From Stenotrophomonas sp. SY1 (GTDB lineage Bacteria; Pseudomonadota; Gammaproteobacteria; Xanthomonadales; Xanthomonadaceae), in the NCBI RefSeq assembly GCF_021202945.1, contig NZ_JAJOYR010000002.1:291777-355776 (forward strand): DNA of 64,000 nucleotides, written 5' to 3'. The translations under genes were made by a program, and so were the position numbers. This document shows, piece by piece, positions 9,194 to 17,249 of this stretch (the stretch's first letter is position 1; each line of letters begins with the position of its first letter). Below the pieces are notes generated by a model, which saw only the letters and a program-made list of their open reading frames with translations, made no database searches and was not told the origin of the DNA.

Positions 9194-9892
9194 TCAGGTT
9201 TCCAGCGCGTAGCCCACGCCGCGGTGGGTGCGGATGGGATCGGCCTGCGCACCGGCCGTACGCAGTTTGGCGCGCAGGGTTTTGACGTGGGTATCGATGG
9301 TGCGGTCGGCACTGTCGCTGCTGTGGTCCCAGCCGCGCTCCATCAGCTGCGCGCGGCTGAGGATGGCCCCCGGCCGCCGCAGCAGCGCGGCCAGCAACGC
9401 GTACTCGTAACGGGTCAGGTCCAGCAGCACCTCGCCATAACGAATGCGTCGGCCCTCCTCATCAATGGCGAAGCTGCCGCACTGGCGCCAGCCACCTTCC
9501 GGCGGTGCGGCGGTCGCAGCCGGTGCCCGGCGCAACCTGGCGCGCACCCGCGCCACCATTTCGCGCGGCGAGAACGGTTTGGTCACGTAATCGTCGGCGC
9601 CCAGCTCCAGGCCCAGTACCCGGTCGAACTCGTCGTTGCGGGCGGTCAGGAAGATCACCGGCACCTGGCTGAACGTGCGCAGCTGCCGGCAGACCTCGAA
9701 GCCGCCCAGGTCCGGCAGGCCCACGTCCAGCACCACCACATCGGCGCCCTCGGTACGCAGCAGCTCCAGTGCCTGGCGGCCGAGCGCGCAATGGCTGGCG
9801 GCGTAGCCTTCACTACGCAGGGCGTAAAGCAGGGTATCGGCGATGGCGGCCTCGTCTTCGACGACAAGAACCCGGGCTGGCTGGTCGGACAT
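9194..9892 (-). CDS. creB: Response regulator CreB
   Basis: A 232-residue OmpR/PhoB-type regulator. The receiver domain has acidic residues EDE at 12-14, phosphoacceptor D56 in VVLDVGLPDLGG, and the conserved Lys in YVTKPFSP. A winged-helix DNA-binding domain follows, with RAQLMERGWDHSSDSADRTI and the C-terminal IRTHRGVGYALE. First gene of creBCD, transcribed divergently from rlmJ with only 45 bases between the two starts. CreB controls creD in relatives; I could not pick out a convincing cre-box pair by eye. Confidence 0.94.
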   Translation of the reverse strand: MSDQPARVLVVEDEAAIADTLLYALRSEGYAASHCALGRQALELLRTEGADVVVLDVGLPDLGGFEVCRQLRTFSQVPVIFLTARNDEFDRVLGLELGADDYVTKPFSPREMVARVRARLRRAPAATAAPPEGGWRQCGSFAIDEEGRRIRYGEVLLDLTRYEYALLAALLRRPGAILSRAQLMERGWDHSSDSADRTIDTHVKTLRAKLRTAGAQADPIRTHRGVGYALET

Positions 9893-9937
9893 GACGCCAG
9901 CATAGCCGCCACCCCTGCACCCCCGTACACTTTGCCG

Positions 9938-10795
9938 ATGAATTACCGCCACGCCTTCCACGCCGGCAACCATGCCGACGTGCTCAAGCACATCGTCATG
10001 CTGGCCATGATCGATGCACTCAAGCACAAGGAATCCCCGTTCTTCGTGCTCGATACCCATGCCGGCCGGGGCCGCTACCTGCTTTCGGCCGAGGAAAGCC
10101 GCAAGACCACCGAGGCCAACGAAGGCATCATGCAGTTGATGGCTACCCCGTCGCTGCCGGAAGTGCTGGAGCACTATCTGCGCGCGGTACAGGCCGACAA
10201 CCCGGTCGGCGCGATGATCTCCTACCCCGGTTCGCCGCTGCTGGCCGCCCGTGCCCTGCGCGAGCAGGACCGTCTGGCTGCCTGCGAGCTGCAGAAGGAA
10301 GAGGCCGCGGCACTCAAGGAGCTGTTCGCCCACGACCGCCGCGTGCAGGTCCACCAGGGCAATGGCTACGAGGCCATCCGCGCGTTCCTGCCGCCTAAGG
10401 CCGGCGCGACCAAGATCGGCCGGGCGCTGGTGCTGATCGACCCGCCTTATGAGGCCCAGGACGCCGAGTATCCGCAGATCATCGCCACCGTGCGCGAGAT
10501 CCTCACCCGCATGCCGCAGGCCCAGATTGCGGTCTGGTACCCGATCAAGCAGCGCCGCAGCCTGCAGCAGTTCTTCCGCAAAGCGACCCACCTGCCGGCC
10601 AAATCGGTGCTGCTGGCCGAACTGCTGATCCGCCCGGACGACTCCCCGCTGCGCCTGAACGGCAGCGGCATGCTGCTGATCAATCCGCCCTGGCAGTTCG
10701 ACAAGGTCCTGGCCCCGGCCCTGCCCGCCTTGAAGCAGCACCTTGGGGAGGCCGGCGCCTCGACCCGGCTGGAGTGGCTCAAGACAGCTGAATGA
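9938..10795 (+). CDS. rlmJ: 23S rRNA m6A2030 methyltransferase RlmJ
   Basis: Methylates N6 of adenine 2030 in 23S rRNA using S-adenosylmethionine. At 285 residues it matches the family. The family N terminus MNYRHAFHAGNHADVLKH, the SAM-site region FVLDTHAGRGRYLL and the catalytic N6-adenine motif DPPYE (LVLIDPPYEAQD) are all present. The start is fixed by the MNYRHAFHAGN signature. It is divergent from creB. Confidence 0.95.
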   Translation: MNYRHAFHAGNHADVLKHIVMLAMIDALKHKESPFFVLDTHAGRGRYLLSAEESRKTTEANEGIMQLMATPSLPEVLEHYLRAVQADNPVGAMISYPGSPLLAARALREQDRLAACELQKEEAAALKELFAHDRRVQVHQGNGYEAIRAFLPPKAGATKIGRALVLIDPPYEAQDAEYPQIIATVREILTRMPQAQIAVWYPIKQRRSLQQFFRKATHLPAKSVLLAELLIRPDDSPLRLNGSGMLLINPPWQFDKVLAPALPALKQHLGEAGASTRLEWLKTAE

Positions 10796-10888
10796 GGCCC
10801 AACGCCCTTCGTCACGTCCTTTGGACCGTGTTCACAGTACGTGGCAGGGTGAGTGACAGAATCAGGGGACTTTGGAGGAACCGTCGTC

Positions 10889-11434
10889 ATGGCTACCCGC
10901 AATCGCATGCCGCCCTGGCATGAAAACTTCAAGGCCCCCAGTGGCCGCGAGTTGCTGATCCGCCCCATCCGCCCGGAAGACGGCGCCCCGTTGCAAGGAG
11001 CGTTTGCTCTGTTCGGGCCGGAAGAAGTACGTGACAAGTTCCTGCAGTCGGTGGAGGCGCTGTCCGATGAAACCGCCCAGCGGCTCACCCATCCCAACCC
11101 CAAGACCGAAATCACCCTGGTAGCGGCCGAGCCGCTGCCACCGGGGGAAGCGGTGGTTGGCGCGGTTGCCCGCGCATCCATCATCCCCGGCACCCGCGAT
11201 GCCGAGTACGCCATCCTGGTCAGCCGCTTCCTGGCCGGCCAGGGCCTGGGCCGGCAGCTGATGCGCAAGCTGGTCAAATGGGCCCGCGGCAAGTACCTGG
11301 ACCGCCTGTACGGCGACATTGCCCAGGACAACGAGCCGATGCAGCAGTTGGCCGCCTCACTGGGCTTCAAGCAGGTGCCGCATCCCAGCGGCACGCCGGG
11401 CCTGGTGCGGATGGTGCTGGAGCTGGCTTCCTGA
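10889..11434 (+). CDS. GNAT acetyltransferase (Pat-like domain)
   Basis: A 181-residue acetyltransferase with the acetyl-CoA loop GQGLGRQL inside ILVSRFLAGQGLGRQLMRKLVKWARG. The end, DNEPMQQLAASLGFKQVP, is typical of the GNAT domain at the C terminus of protein lysine acetyltransferases, but the large CoA-ligase-like portion is absent. Start choice: the ATG at 10889 follows a good GGAGGA site by nine bases, whereas the in-frame codon 12 positions earlier has none. The acceptor is unknown; a protein lysine is the best guess from similarity. Confidence 0.85.
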   Translation: MATRNRMPPWHENFKAPSGRELLIRPIRPEDGAPLQGAFALFGPEEVRDKFLQSVEALSDETAQRLTHPNPKTEITLVAAEPLPPGEAVVGAVARASIIPGTRDAEYAILVSRFLAGQGLGRQLMRKLVKWARGKYLDRLYGDIAQDNEPMQQLAASLGFKQVPHPSGTPGLVRMVLELAS

Positions 11435-11522
11435 TCTGGAAAGCCCAGTGAAGGAAGGCGGGGCCTGCCTCGGCACTGTTCCCGCCCCTCCCCCGTTCCG
11501 GCGCTGCCCGTGAGCCCGACAA

Positions 11523-11563
11523 CAAGAGCAGAAGCAGGACGCCCGGCTTCTGCTCTTGCTGTT
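11523..11563 (+). terminator. Terminator after the GNAT gene
   Basis: A 13-bp perfect stem, caagagcagaagc/gcttctgctcttg, with a ten-base loop, followed by ctgtttctc. It separates the acetyltransferase gene from mfd. Confidence 0.75.
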
Positions 11564-11629
11564 TCTCACGTCCCGCTCCCCTTTGCTCACAGCGGGCTCC
11601 AAAAGCGCATCTGTTAAAATCGGCGGCTC

Positions 11630-14600
11630 ATGTCTGCCATCCAATTCCCCTCTCCGCCGCTTCCGCGTGCGGGCCAGCTGCGCGCCTGGTGGCGCGCCCC
11701 GGTGTCCACCACCGCTTTGGCCTGGCACGTGGCCCGCGCCGCGCAGGCCCACGGCAAGCCATTGCTGCTGGTGACGCGCGACAACCAGACCGCGCACCAG
11801 ACCGTGTCCGACCTGGAGACGCTGCTGGGCAGCGATGCCAACGCGCTGCCGGTGGTGCCGTTCCCGGATTGGGAAACGCTGCCCTACGACCAGTTCAGCC
11901 CGCATCCGGACATCATTTCGCAACGGCTGGCCGCACTGCACCGCCTGCCCACGCTGAGCCGTGGCATCGTCGTGGTGCCGGTGCAGACGCTGCTGCAACG
12001 GCTGGCGCCGCTGAGCTACATCGTCGGCAGCAGCTTTGACCTGAAGGTCGGCCAGCGATTGGACATGGACGCGGAAAAACGCCGGCTGGAAGGCGCCGGC
12101 TACCGCAACGTGGCGCAGGTGATGGACCCGGGCGATTTCGCCGTGCGTGGCGGCCTGCTCGATGTCTATCCGATGGGCAGGCAGGCACCGCTGCGCATCG
12201 AGCTGCTGGACGAGGACATCGACTCGATTCGCGAATTCGACCCGGAATCACAGCGCTCGCTGGACAAGGTCGATGCGGTGAAGATGCTGCCCGGCCGCGA
12301 AGTACCGGTGGACGAGGTCAGCCTGGCCAAGGTGCTGACCACGCTGCGCGAGCGCTTCGACGTGGATACGCGCCGCAGCCCGCTCTACCAGGACCTGAAG
12401 GCGGGTGTGCTGCCGTCGGGCATCGAGTACTTCCTGCCGCTGTTCTTCAACAAGACCGCAACGCTGTTCGACTATCTGCCCGAAGGTTTCCTGACAGTGG
12501 TTGGCACCGGCGTGGCCGATGCATCAGAAGCGTTCTGGCTGCAGACCAACAGCCGTTACGAACAGCGCCGCCACGACATCGAGCGCCCGCTGCTGCCGCC
12601 GGAGGAGATCTACCAGTCGCCGGACAGCCTGCGTGAGCAGTTCAACAAGCAGCCGCGCGTGGAAGTCTGGCCGGCCGAGCATCCGCGCATCAACGAGGCG
12701 CAGGCGCTGGGCGACCAGCCCTTGCCGCCGCTGCCGGTCGCGGCCAAGGATGCGCCAGCCGGGCAGGCGCTGAAATCCTTCATCGAGAACTATCCCGGCC
12801 GGGTGCTGATCGCCGCCGATTCGCCGGGCCGACGCGAGGCCTTGCTGGAGGTGTTGCAGGCAGCGGATCTGCGCCCACCGGTGATCGCCAACTTCAACGC
12901 GTTCCTCCCTTCTCCCCTCGGGGGAAGTGGGCCCGAAGGGCCGGATGGGGGTACGGGCGCCGACGGCAAGAGCAAGCGCAGCCTCTCCCCAACCCCTCTC
13001 CCGGAGGGCGAGGGGCTTGTCAGGTTCGCCATCACCGTTGCGCCGCTGGACGATGGCTTCGCCCTCAGCGAGCCGCCGATGGCGGTGCTCACCGAGCGCC
13101 AGCTGTTCCCGGAACGTGCCGGCCATGCGCGTCGCACGCGTCGTGCCGGGCGCGAGCCGGAAGCGATCATCCGTGACCTGGGTGAGCTGACCGAAGGCGC
13201 GCCCATCGTCCATGAGGACCACGGCGTGGGCCGCTATCGCGGGCTGATCGCGATGGACGTGGGCGGCATGCCCGGCGAGTTCCTCGAAATCGAATACGCC
13301 AAGGGCGACCGGCTGTATGTGCCGGTCGCGCAACTGCACCTGATCAGCCGTTACTCCGGTGCTTCACCGGAAACCGCGCCGCTGCATTCACTCGGTGGCG
13401 AGCAATGGGCCAAGGCCAAGCGCAAGGCCGCCGAGAAGGTGCGCGACGTCGCCGCCGAGCTGCTGGAAATCCAGGCGCGCCGCCAGGCCCGTGCAGGCCT
13501 GGCGCTGGACATCGACCGCGCCATGTACGAGCCGTTCGCTGCCGGTTTCCCGTTCGAGGAAACCCCGGACCAGCAGGCCGCGATCGACGCCACCCTGCGC
13601 GACCTGCAATCGAGCCAGCCGATGGACCGCGTGGTCTGCGGCGACGTGGGCTTCGGCAAGACCGAAGTGGCCGTGCGCGCCGCCTTCGCTGCCGCCAGCG
13701 GTGGCAAGCAGGTGGCGGTGCTGGTGCCGACCACGCTGCTGGCCGAGCAGCACTACCGCAATTTCCGCGACCGCTTCGCCGACTACCCGCTCAAGGTGGA
13801 AGTGCTGTCGCGCTTCAAGAGCACCAAGGAAATCAAGGCCGAACTGGAAAAGGTGGCCGAAGGCACGATCGATGTGATCATCGGCACGCACCGGCTGTTG
13901 CAGCCGGACGTGAAGTTCAAGGATCTGGGACTGGTCATCGTCGATGAGGAGCAGCGTTTCGGCGTGCGCCAGAAGGAAGCGCTGAAGGCGATGCGCGCCA
14001 ACGTGCACCTGCTCACGCTCACCGCCACGCCGATCCCACGCACGCTAAACATGGCCATGGCCGGGTTGCGTGACCTGTCGATCATCGCCACGCCGCCGCC
14101 GAACCGGCTGGCGGTCAAGACCTTCATCACCGCCTGGGACAACGCGCAGCTGCGCGAAGCGTTTCAGCGTGAGCTCTCGCGCGGTGGCCAGCTGTACTTC
14201 CTGCACAACGATGTGGAAAGCATGGGCCGGATGCAGCGCGAGTTGTCCGAGCTGGTGCCTGAAGCACGCATCGGCGTGGCGCACGGGCAGATGCCCGAAC
14301 GCGAGCTGGAAAAGGTGATGCTGGATTTCCAGAAGCAGCGCTTCAACGTGCTGCTGGCCAGCACCATCATCGAATCGGGCATCGACATCCCCAACGCCAA
14401 CACCATCATCATCAACCGCGCCGACAAGTTCGGCCTGGCCCAGCTGCATCAGCTGCGTGGCCGCGTCGGCCGTTCGCACCACCGCGCCTATGCCTACCTG
14501 GTGGTGCCGCCGGACAAACGTTCGATCAGCGCCGACGCGCACAAACGTCTGGAAGCCATCGCCTCGATGGACGAGCTGGGCGCCGGCTTCACCCTGGCCA

Positions 14601-15208
14601 CGCACGATCTGGAAATCCGCGGTGCCGGTGAACTGCTCGGCGAAGACCAGAGCGGACAGATGGCCGAGGTTGGCTTCAGCCTGTACACCGAACTGTTGGA
14701 ACGCGCGGTGCGCTCGATCCGGACCGGCAAGCTGCCCGACCTGGATGCCGGCGAGGTACCGCGCGGTGCCGAAGTCGAACTGCATGTGCCGGCGTTGATT
14801 CCGGAAGACTATCTGCCCGACGTGCATACGCGCCTGACCTTGTACAAGCGCATTTCCAGCGCGCGCGACAGCATCGCCCTGCGCGAGTTGCAGGTGGAGA
14901 TGATCGACCGCTTCGGCCTGCTGCCGGATGCGGTGAAGCATCTGTTCGCCATTGCGGAGCTGAAGCTGCAAGCCAACGCACTGGGCATCCGCAAGCTGGA
15001 GCTGGGCGAGAACGGTGGCCGCATCGTGTTTGAAGCCAAGCCCGACATCGACCCGATGGCGGTGATCCAGCTGATCCAGAAGCAACCCAAGCTGTATCAG
15101 ATGGACGGCCCGGACAAGCTGCGCATCAAGCATCCGTTGCCGGAAAGCGCTGATCGTTTCAACGCTGCACGCGCGTTGCTGACCACCCTGCGTCCATCGA
15201 ATTCCTGA
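11630..15208 (+). CDS. mfd: Transcription-repair coupling factor Mfd
   Basis: Displaces RNA polymerase stalled at DNA damage and recruits UvrA. 1192 residues. Parts in order: UvrB-like N-terminal module; RNA-polymerase interaction domain around GVGRYRGL; translocase with Walker A GDVGFGKTE and Walker B DEEQRFG; helicase motifs LTATPIPRTL and QLRGRVGRS; C-terminal TRCF domain. It is about 40 residues longer than E. coli Mfd. The surplus is explained by an in-frame stretch at about residues 426-463 (Pro/Gly/Ser-rich, SPTPLPEGEG) encoded by a dispersed DNA repeat. The reading frame is intact on both sides. ATG follows an ordinary spacer; no neighbouring genes overlap. Confidence 0.97.
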   Translation: MSAIQFPSPPLPRAGQLRAWWRAPVSTTALAWHVARAAQAHGKPLLLVTRDNQTAHQTVSDLETLLGSDANALPVVPFPDWETLPYDQFSPHPDIISQRLAALHRLPTLSRGIVVVPVQTLLQRLAPLSYIVGSSFDLKVGQRLDMDAEKRRLEGAGYRNVAQVMDPGDFAVRGGLLDVYPMGRQAPLRIELLDEDIDSIREFDPESQRSLDKVDAVKMLPGREVPVDEVSLAKVLTTLRERFDVDTRRSPLYQDLKAGVLPSGIEYFLPLFFNKTATLFDYLPEGFLTVVGTGVADASEAFWLQTNSRYEQRRHDIERPLLPPEEIYQSPDSLREQFNKQPRVEVWPAEHPRINEAQALGDQPLPPLPVAAKDAPAGQALKSFIENYPGRVLIAADSPGRREALLEVLQAADLRPPVIANFNAFLPSPLGGSGPEGPDGGTGADGKSKRSLSPTPLPEGEGLVRFAITVAPLDDGFALSEPPMAVLTERQLFPERAGHARRTRRAGREPEAIIRDLGELTEGAPIVHEDHGVGRYRGLIAMDVGGMPGEFLEIEYAKGDRLYVPVAQLHLISRYSGASPETAPLHSLGGEQWAKAKRKAAEKVRDVAAELLEIQARRQARAGLALDIDRAMYEPFAAGFPFEETPDQQAAIDATLRDLQSSQPMDRVVCGDVGFGKTEVAVRAAFAAASGGKQVAVLVPTTLLAEQHYRNFRDRFADYPLKVEVLSRFKSTKEIKAELEKVAEGTIDVIIGTHRLLQPDVKFKDLGLVIVDEEQRFGVRQKEALKAMRANVHLLTLTATPIPRTLNMAMAGLRDLSIIATPPPNRLAVKTFITAWDNAQLREAFQRELSRGGQLYFLHNDVESMGRMQRELSELVPEARIGVAHGQMPERELEKVMLDFQKQRFNVLLASTIIESGIDIPNANTIIINRADKFGLAQLHQLRGRVGRSHHRAYAYLVVPPDKRSISADAHKRLEAIASMDELGAGFTLATHDLEIRGAGELLGEDQSGQMAEVGFSLYTELLERAVRSIRTGKLPDLDAGEVPRGAEVELHVPALIPEDYLPDVHTRLTLYKRISSARDSIALRELQVEMIDRFGLLPDAVKHLFAIAELKLQANALGIRKLELGENGGRIVFEAKPDIDPMAVIQLIQKQPKLYQMDGPDKLRIKHPLPESADRFNAARALLTTLRPSNS
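12904..13020 (+). repeat. Dispersed repeat inserted in frame within mfd
   Basis: Contains ttctcccctcgggggaag, gggcccgaagggccgg and ctctccccaacccctctccc, i.e. the intergenic CT-rich repeat found at least eight other times in this window. Here it lies inside mfd, is a multiple of three in effect, and has no stop codon in the mfd frame, so it adds about 38 residues between the UvrB-like region and the RNA-polymerase interaction region. The boundaries are approximate. Confidence 0.8.
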
Positions 15209-15235
15209 ACGAAGCAGCGCGTGATGTTTGCGTGA

Positions 15236-15270
15236 AAGCGAGGGCACGCGGAGAATGCGCGCCCTCGCTT
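15236..15270 (+). terminator. Hairpin after mfd
   Basis: A 10-bp perfect stem, aagcgagggc/gccctcgctt, starting 28 bases after the mfd stop. There is no T-tract, so it is a probable rather than certain terminator. Confidence 0.55.
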
Positions 15271-15304
15271 ATGATCGCGCCGTCGCCAGGGTACTGGCCT
15301 TCTC

Positions 15305-15922
15305 ATGTCGCCAACTCCCATGCCCGTGCGCATCTCCATTCCGCCGGAAGACGAATCCTGCACCATCGCGGTGTTGGCCGCCGCACTGGATCAGCGCGAC
15401 AGTTACACCGACCATCACTGCGATCGTGTTTCGCAGCTGGCACAGGCATTGGGAATCCGTTGCGGTCTTGATGAACAAGAACTTGGCCACCTTGTGCTGG
15501 CCGCACGCTTCCACGATGTCGGCAAGATCGGTATTCGCGATGACGTGCTGCTGTTCCCAGGCAAGCTGGATGAGAGCAAGAAGAACGTCATGCGCACCCA
15601 TCCCGAACGCGGCGCACGCCTGTTCGCCACCACGGGCCGCGATGATGCCGCTGCGGTGGCAAGATTGATACTTCACCACCACGAGGCCTGGGATGGCAGC
15701 GGTTATCCGCATGGCCTGCAGCGCGAGGAAATTCCGCTGGGCGCACGCATCCTTACCATCGTCGATGGTTTTGATGCGATGACCACGCAACGCCCTTACC
15801 GCAACGCGCTGCCAACGACCCGGGCACTGGAAATTCTCGCCGCCGACGGCAACAAGCGGATTGATCAGCGCTTGTATGGCGAGTTCGTCGGCATGCTGCG
15901 CGACGGCGACTGCGTCGCCTAG
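15305..15922 (+). CDS. HD-GYP domain phosphodiesterase
   Basis: A 205-residue single-domain HD-GYP protein; the family hydrolyses cyclic di-GMP. The metal-binding HD is at 70-71 (ARFHDVGKIG). The second histidine cluster is HHHEAWDGSGYP at 124-135, giving the full HHExxDGxGYP signature. It is followed by ILTIVDGFDAMTTQRPYR, which is also conserved. No receiver, PAS or membrane segment is fused to it, so input must come from a partner or from expression. The alternative start at codon 6 (MPVRIS) cannot be excluded. Bases 15923-16057 downstream hold no gene I can support. Confidence 0.88.
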   Translation: MSPTPMPVRISIPPEDESCTIAVLAAALDQRDSYTDHHCDRVSQLAQALGIRCGLDEQELGHLVLAARFHDVGKIGIRDDVLLFPGKLDESKKNVMRTHPERGARLFATTGRDDAAAVARLILHHHEAWDGSGYPHGLQREEIPLGARILTIVDGFDAMTTQRPYRNALPTTRALEILAADGNKRIDQRLYGEFVGMLRDGDCVA

Positions 15923-16057
15923 GCCTTGGCGGCTGCCGCGGCTCCCCTGGACTGTTGTACCGGGATAGCGCGGTGCTTCATTTCTGCCTGCATGGCCACA
16001 TCGTCGTGGAGGCGGTGAGCATTGGTCTCGACATCCCCACCTACCCCGAACTTGCTG

Positions 16058-16089
16058 GAATATACGATTCATATATGATTCGCGTATTC
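16058..16089. promoter_or_regulatory. Palindromic operator upstream of the ParD-like gene
   Basis: The core tcatatatga (16069-16078) is a perfect 10-bp palindrome. Flanking arms gaatatacgat and ttcgcgtattc extend the symmetry, with 8 of 11 positions matching, giving a 32-base imperfect dyad. The segment is AT-rich in a GC-rich surrounding and ends 17 bases before the ATG. This is the expected layout for autoregulation by a ribbon-helix-helix antitoxin, and it may overlap the promoter. Confidence 0.6.
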
Positions 16090-16106
16090 AACATATCAGG
16101 TGAAGC

Positions 16107-16319
16107 ATGGGCATCGTCAACATCGACGACGAACTGCACGACAACATCCGCCGGGCAAGCACGGTTTCCGGGCGCTCCATCAATGCCCAGGCCGGCTTCT
16201 GGATCAAGATCGGCATGCTCTGCGAGCTCAACCCGCAGTTGAGCTACCAGGAAATCGTCGCCCGCGAACTCACCGCCGCCGGGGTGCGGCCAGTGACACT
16301 GCTGGCCGCCGAATCATGA
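16107..16319 (+). CDS. ParD-like antitoxin-type protein
   Basis: A 70-residue protein with a ribbon-helix-helix layout: strand GIVNID at 2-7, helix DELHDNIRRASTVSG, then helix RSINAQAGFWIKIGM. It matches the ParD-like antitoxin family. The ATG follows an aggtga site. No ParE or RelE toxin follows. Instead its last four bases overlap the start of a methionine aminopeptidase gene (ATGA), so translation of the enzyme is coupled to this protein. An AT-rich dyad just upstream is a candidate autoregulatory operator. Whether the pair acts as a toxin-antitoxin system, or the protein only regulates the enzyme, is open. Confidence 0.8.
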   Translation: MGIVNIDDELHDNIRRASTVSGRSINAQAGFWIKIGMLCELNPQLSYQEIVARELTAAGVRPVTLLAAES

Positions 16320-17107
16320 TCAAGCAACCGCACGAACTGGCGTTGATGGCCGAATCCGGCCGCCTGCTGGCCTCGGTGTTCGAAGCACTGGACCGACTGC
16401 CGCTGGAAGGCCTGAGCACGCTGCAGGTCAATGACTGGGTCGAACGTTTCATCGTGCAGGAACTGAAGGCACGCCCGGCCAGCAAGGGCCAGTACGGCTT
16501 CGCCTACGTACTCAACAGCTCCATCGACAACGTGGTCTGCCACGGCATTCCATCGGCGTCGGACATCCTGCGCAATGGCAGCATCGTCAATTTGGACATC
16601 ACCCTGGAGAAGAACGGCTACATCGCCGACTCCAGCAAGATGTACCTGATCGGCGAGGTCAGCCATGCCGCGCGGCGGCTGGTGAACAGCACGCGCGAGG
16701 CGATGTGGAAAGGCATCGCCACGGTGCGTCCTGGCGCGACGCTGGGCGATATCGGCTTTGCCATCCAGCGCCATGCCAAGCAAGCCGGCTATTCGGTGGT
16801 CAAGGAATACTGCGGGCACGGCATCGGCCGCGAGATGCACGAGGAACCACAAGTGCTGCATTACGGCCGTCGTGGCACCGGCCTGGCGCTGCAGGCAGGC
16901 ATGACCTTCACCATTGAACCGATGATCAACCAGGGCCGCGCGGCCATCGACAGCAGCGATGACGGCTGGACGGTGACCACCCGTGACGGCAAGTTGTCCG
17001 CGCAGTGCGAGCACACTGTCGAGGTCACTGAAACGGGCGTGCGGGTGCTGACCCTGCGCACGGAGGAACACGCGTTGGCGGAGCGGCTGCTGGGAAGCTC
17101 CCGATGA
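16316..17107 (+). CDS. map: Type I methionine aminopeptidase
   Basis: Removes N-terminal methionine from new proteins. 263 residues, close to E. coli Map. All metal and catalytic positions are present: H76 (VVCHGIPS), D94 (VNLDIT), D105 (IADSSKM), H168 (GHGIG), E201 (FTIEPMI) and E232 (CEHTVEVT), with H175 in MHEEP. So the enzyme should be active. The start is set by the ATGA overlap with the ParD-like gene. Housekeeping map in this group normally sits near rpsB/tsf; the coupling here suggests an additional, specially regulated paralogue. That it is a paralogue is inference, since the rest of the genome is not visible. Confidence 0.92.
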   Translation: MIKQPHELALMAESGRLLASVFEALDRLPLEGLSTLQVNDWVERFIVQELKARPASKGQYGFAYVLNSSIDNVVCHGIPSASDILRNGSIVNLDITLEKNGYIADSSKMYLIGEVSHAARRLVNSTREAMWKGIATVRPGATLGDIGFAIQRHAKQAGYSVVKEYCGHGIGREMHEEPQVLHYGRRGTGLALQAGMTFTIEPMINQGRAAIDSSDDGWTVTTRDGKLSAQCEHTVEVTETGVRVLTLRTEEHALAERLLGSSR

Positions 17108-17187
17108 ATTCGCGCCGTCATTCCTGCCTGCGCGGGAGTGACGGCTTGAGGCATCGCGCACCAGCCGATCGCCACTTCATCCCAGAG

Positions 17188-17213
17188 AAAAGGCCCGGCA
17201 ATGCCGGGCCTTC
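17188..17213. terminator. Bidirectional terminator between map and the M13 peptidase gene
   Basis: Stem aaggcccggc/gccgggcctt with a two-base loop, flanked by A and T residues. It lies between two converging genes. Confidence 0.8.
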
Positions 17214-17249
17214 CTCGTTTCATGCAACAACTTCAGGCAATCGCCGTGA

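Noticed and set aside
12904-13020. Frameshift or assembly error in mfd
   Set aside because: The frame is intact on both sides with all conserved motifs; the extra bases match a known repeat and are better explained as an in-frame insertion.
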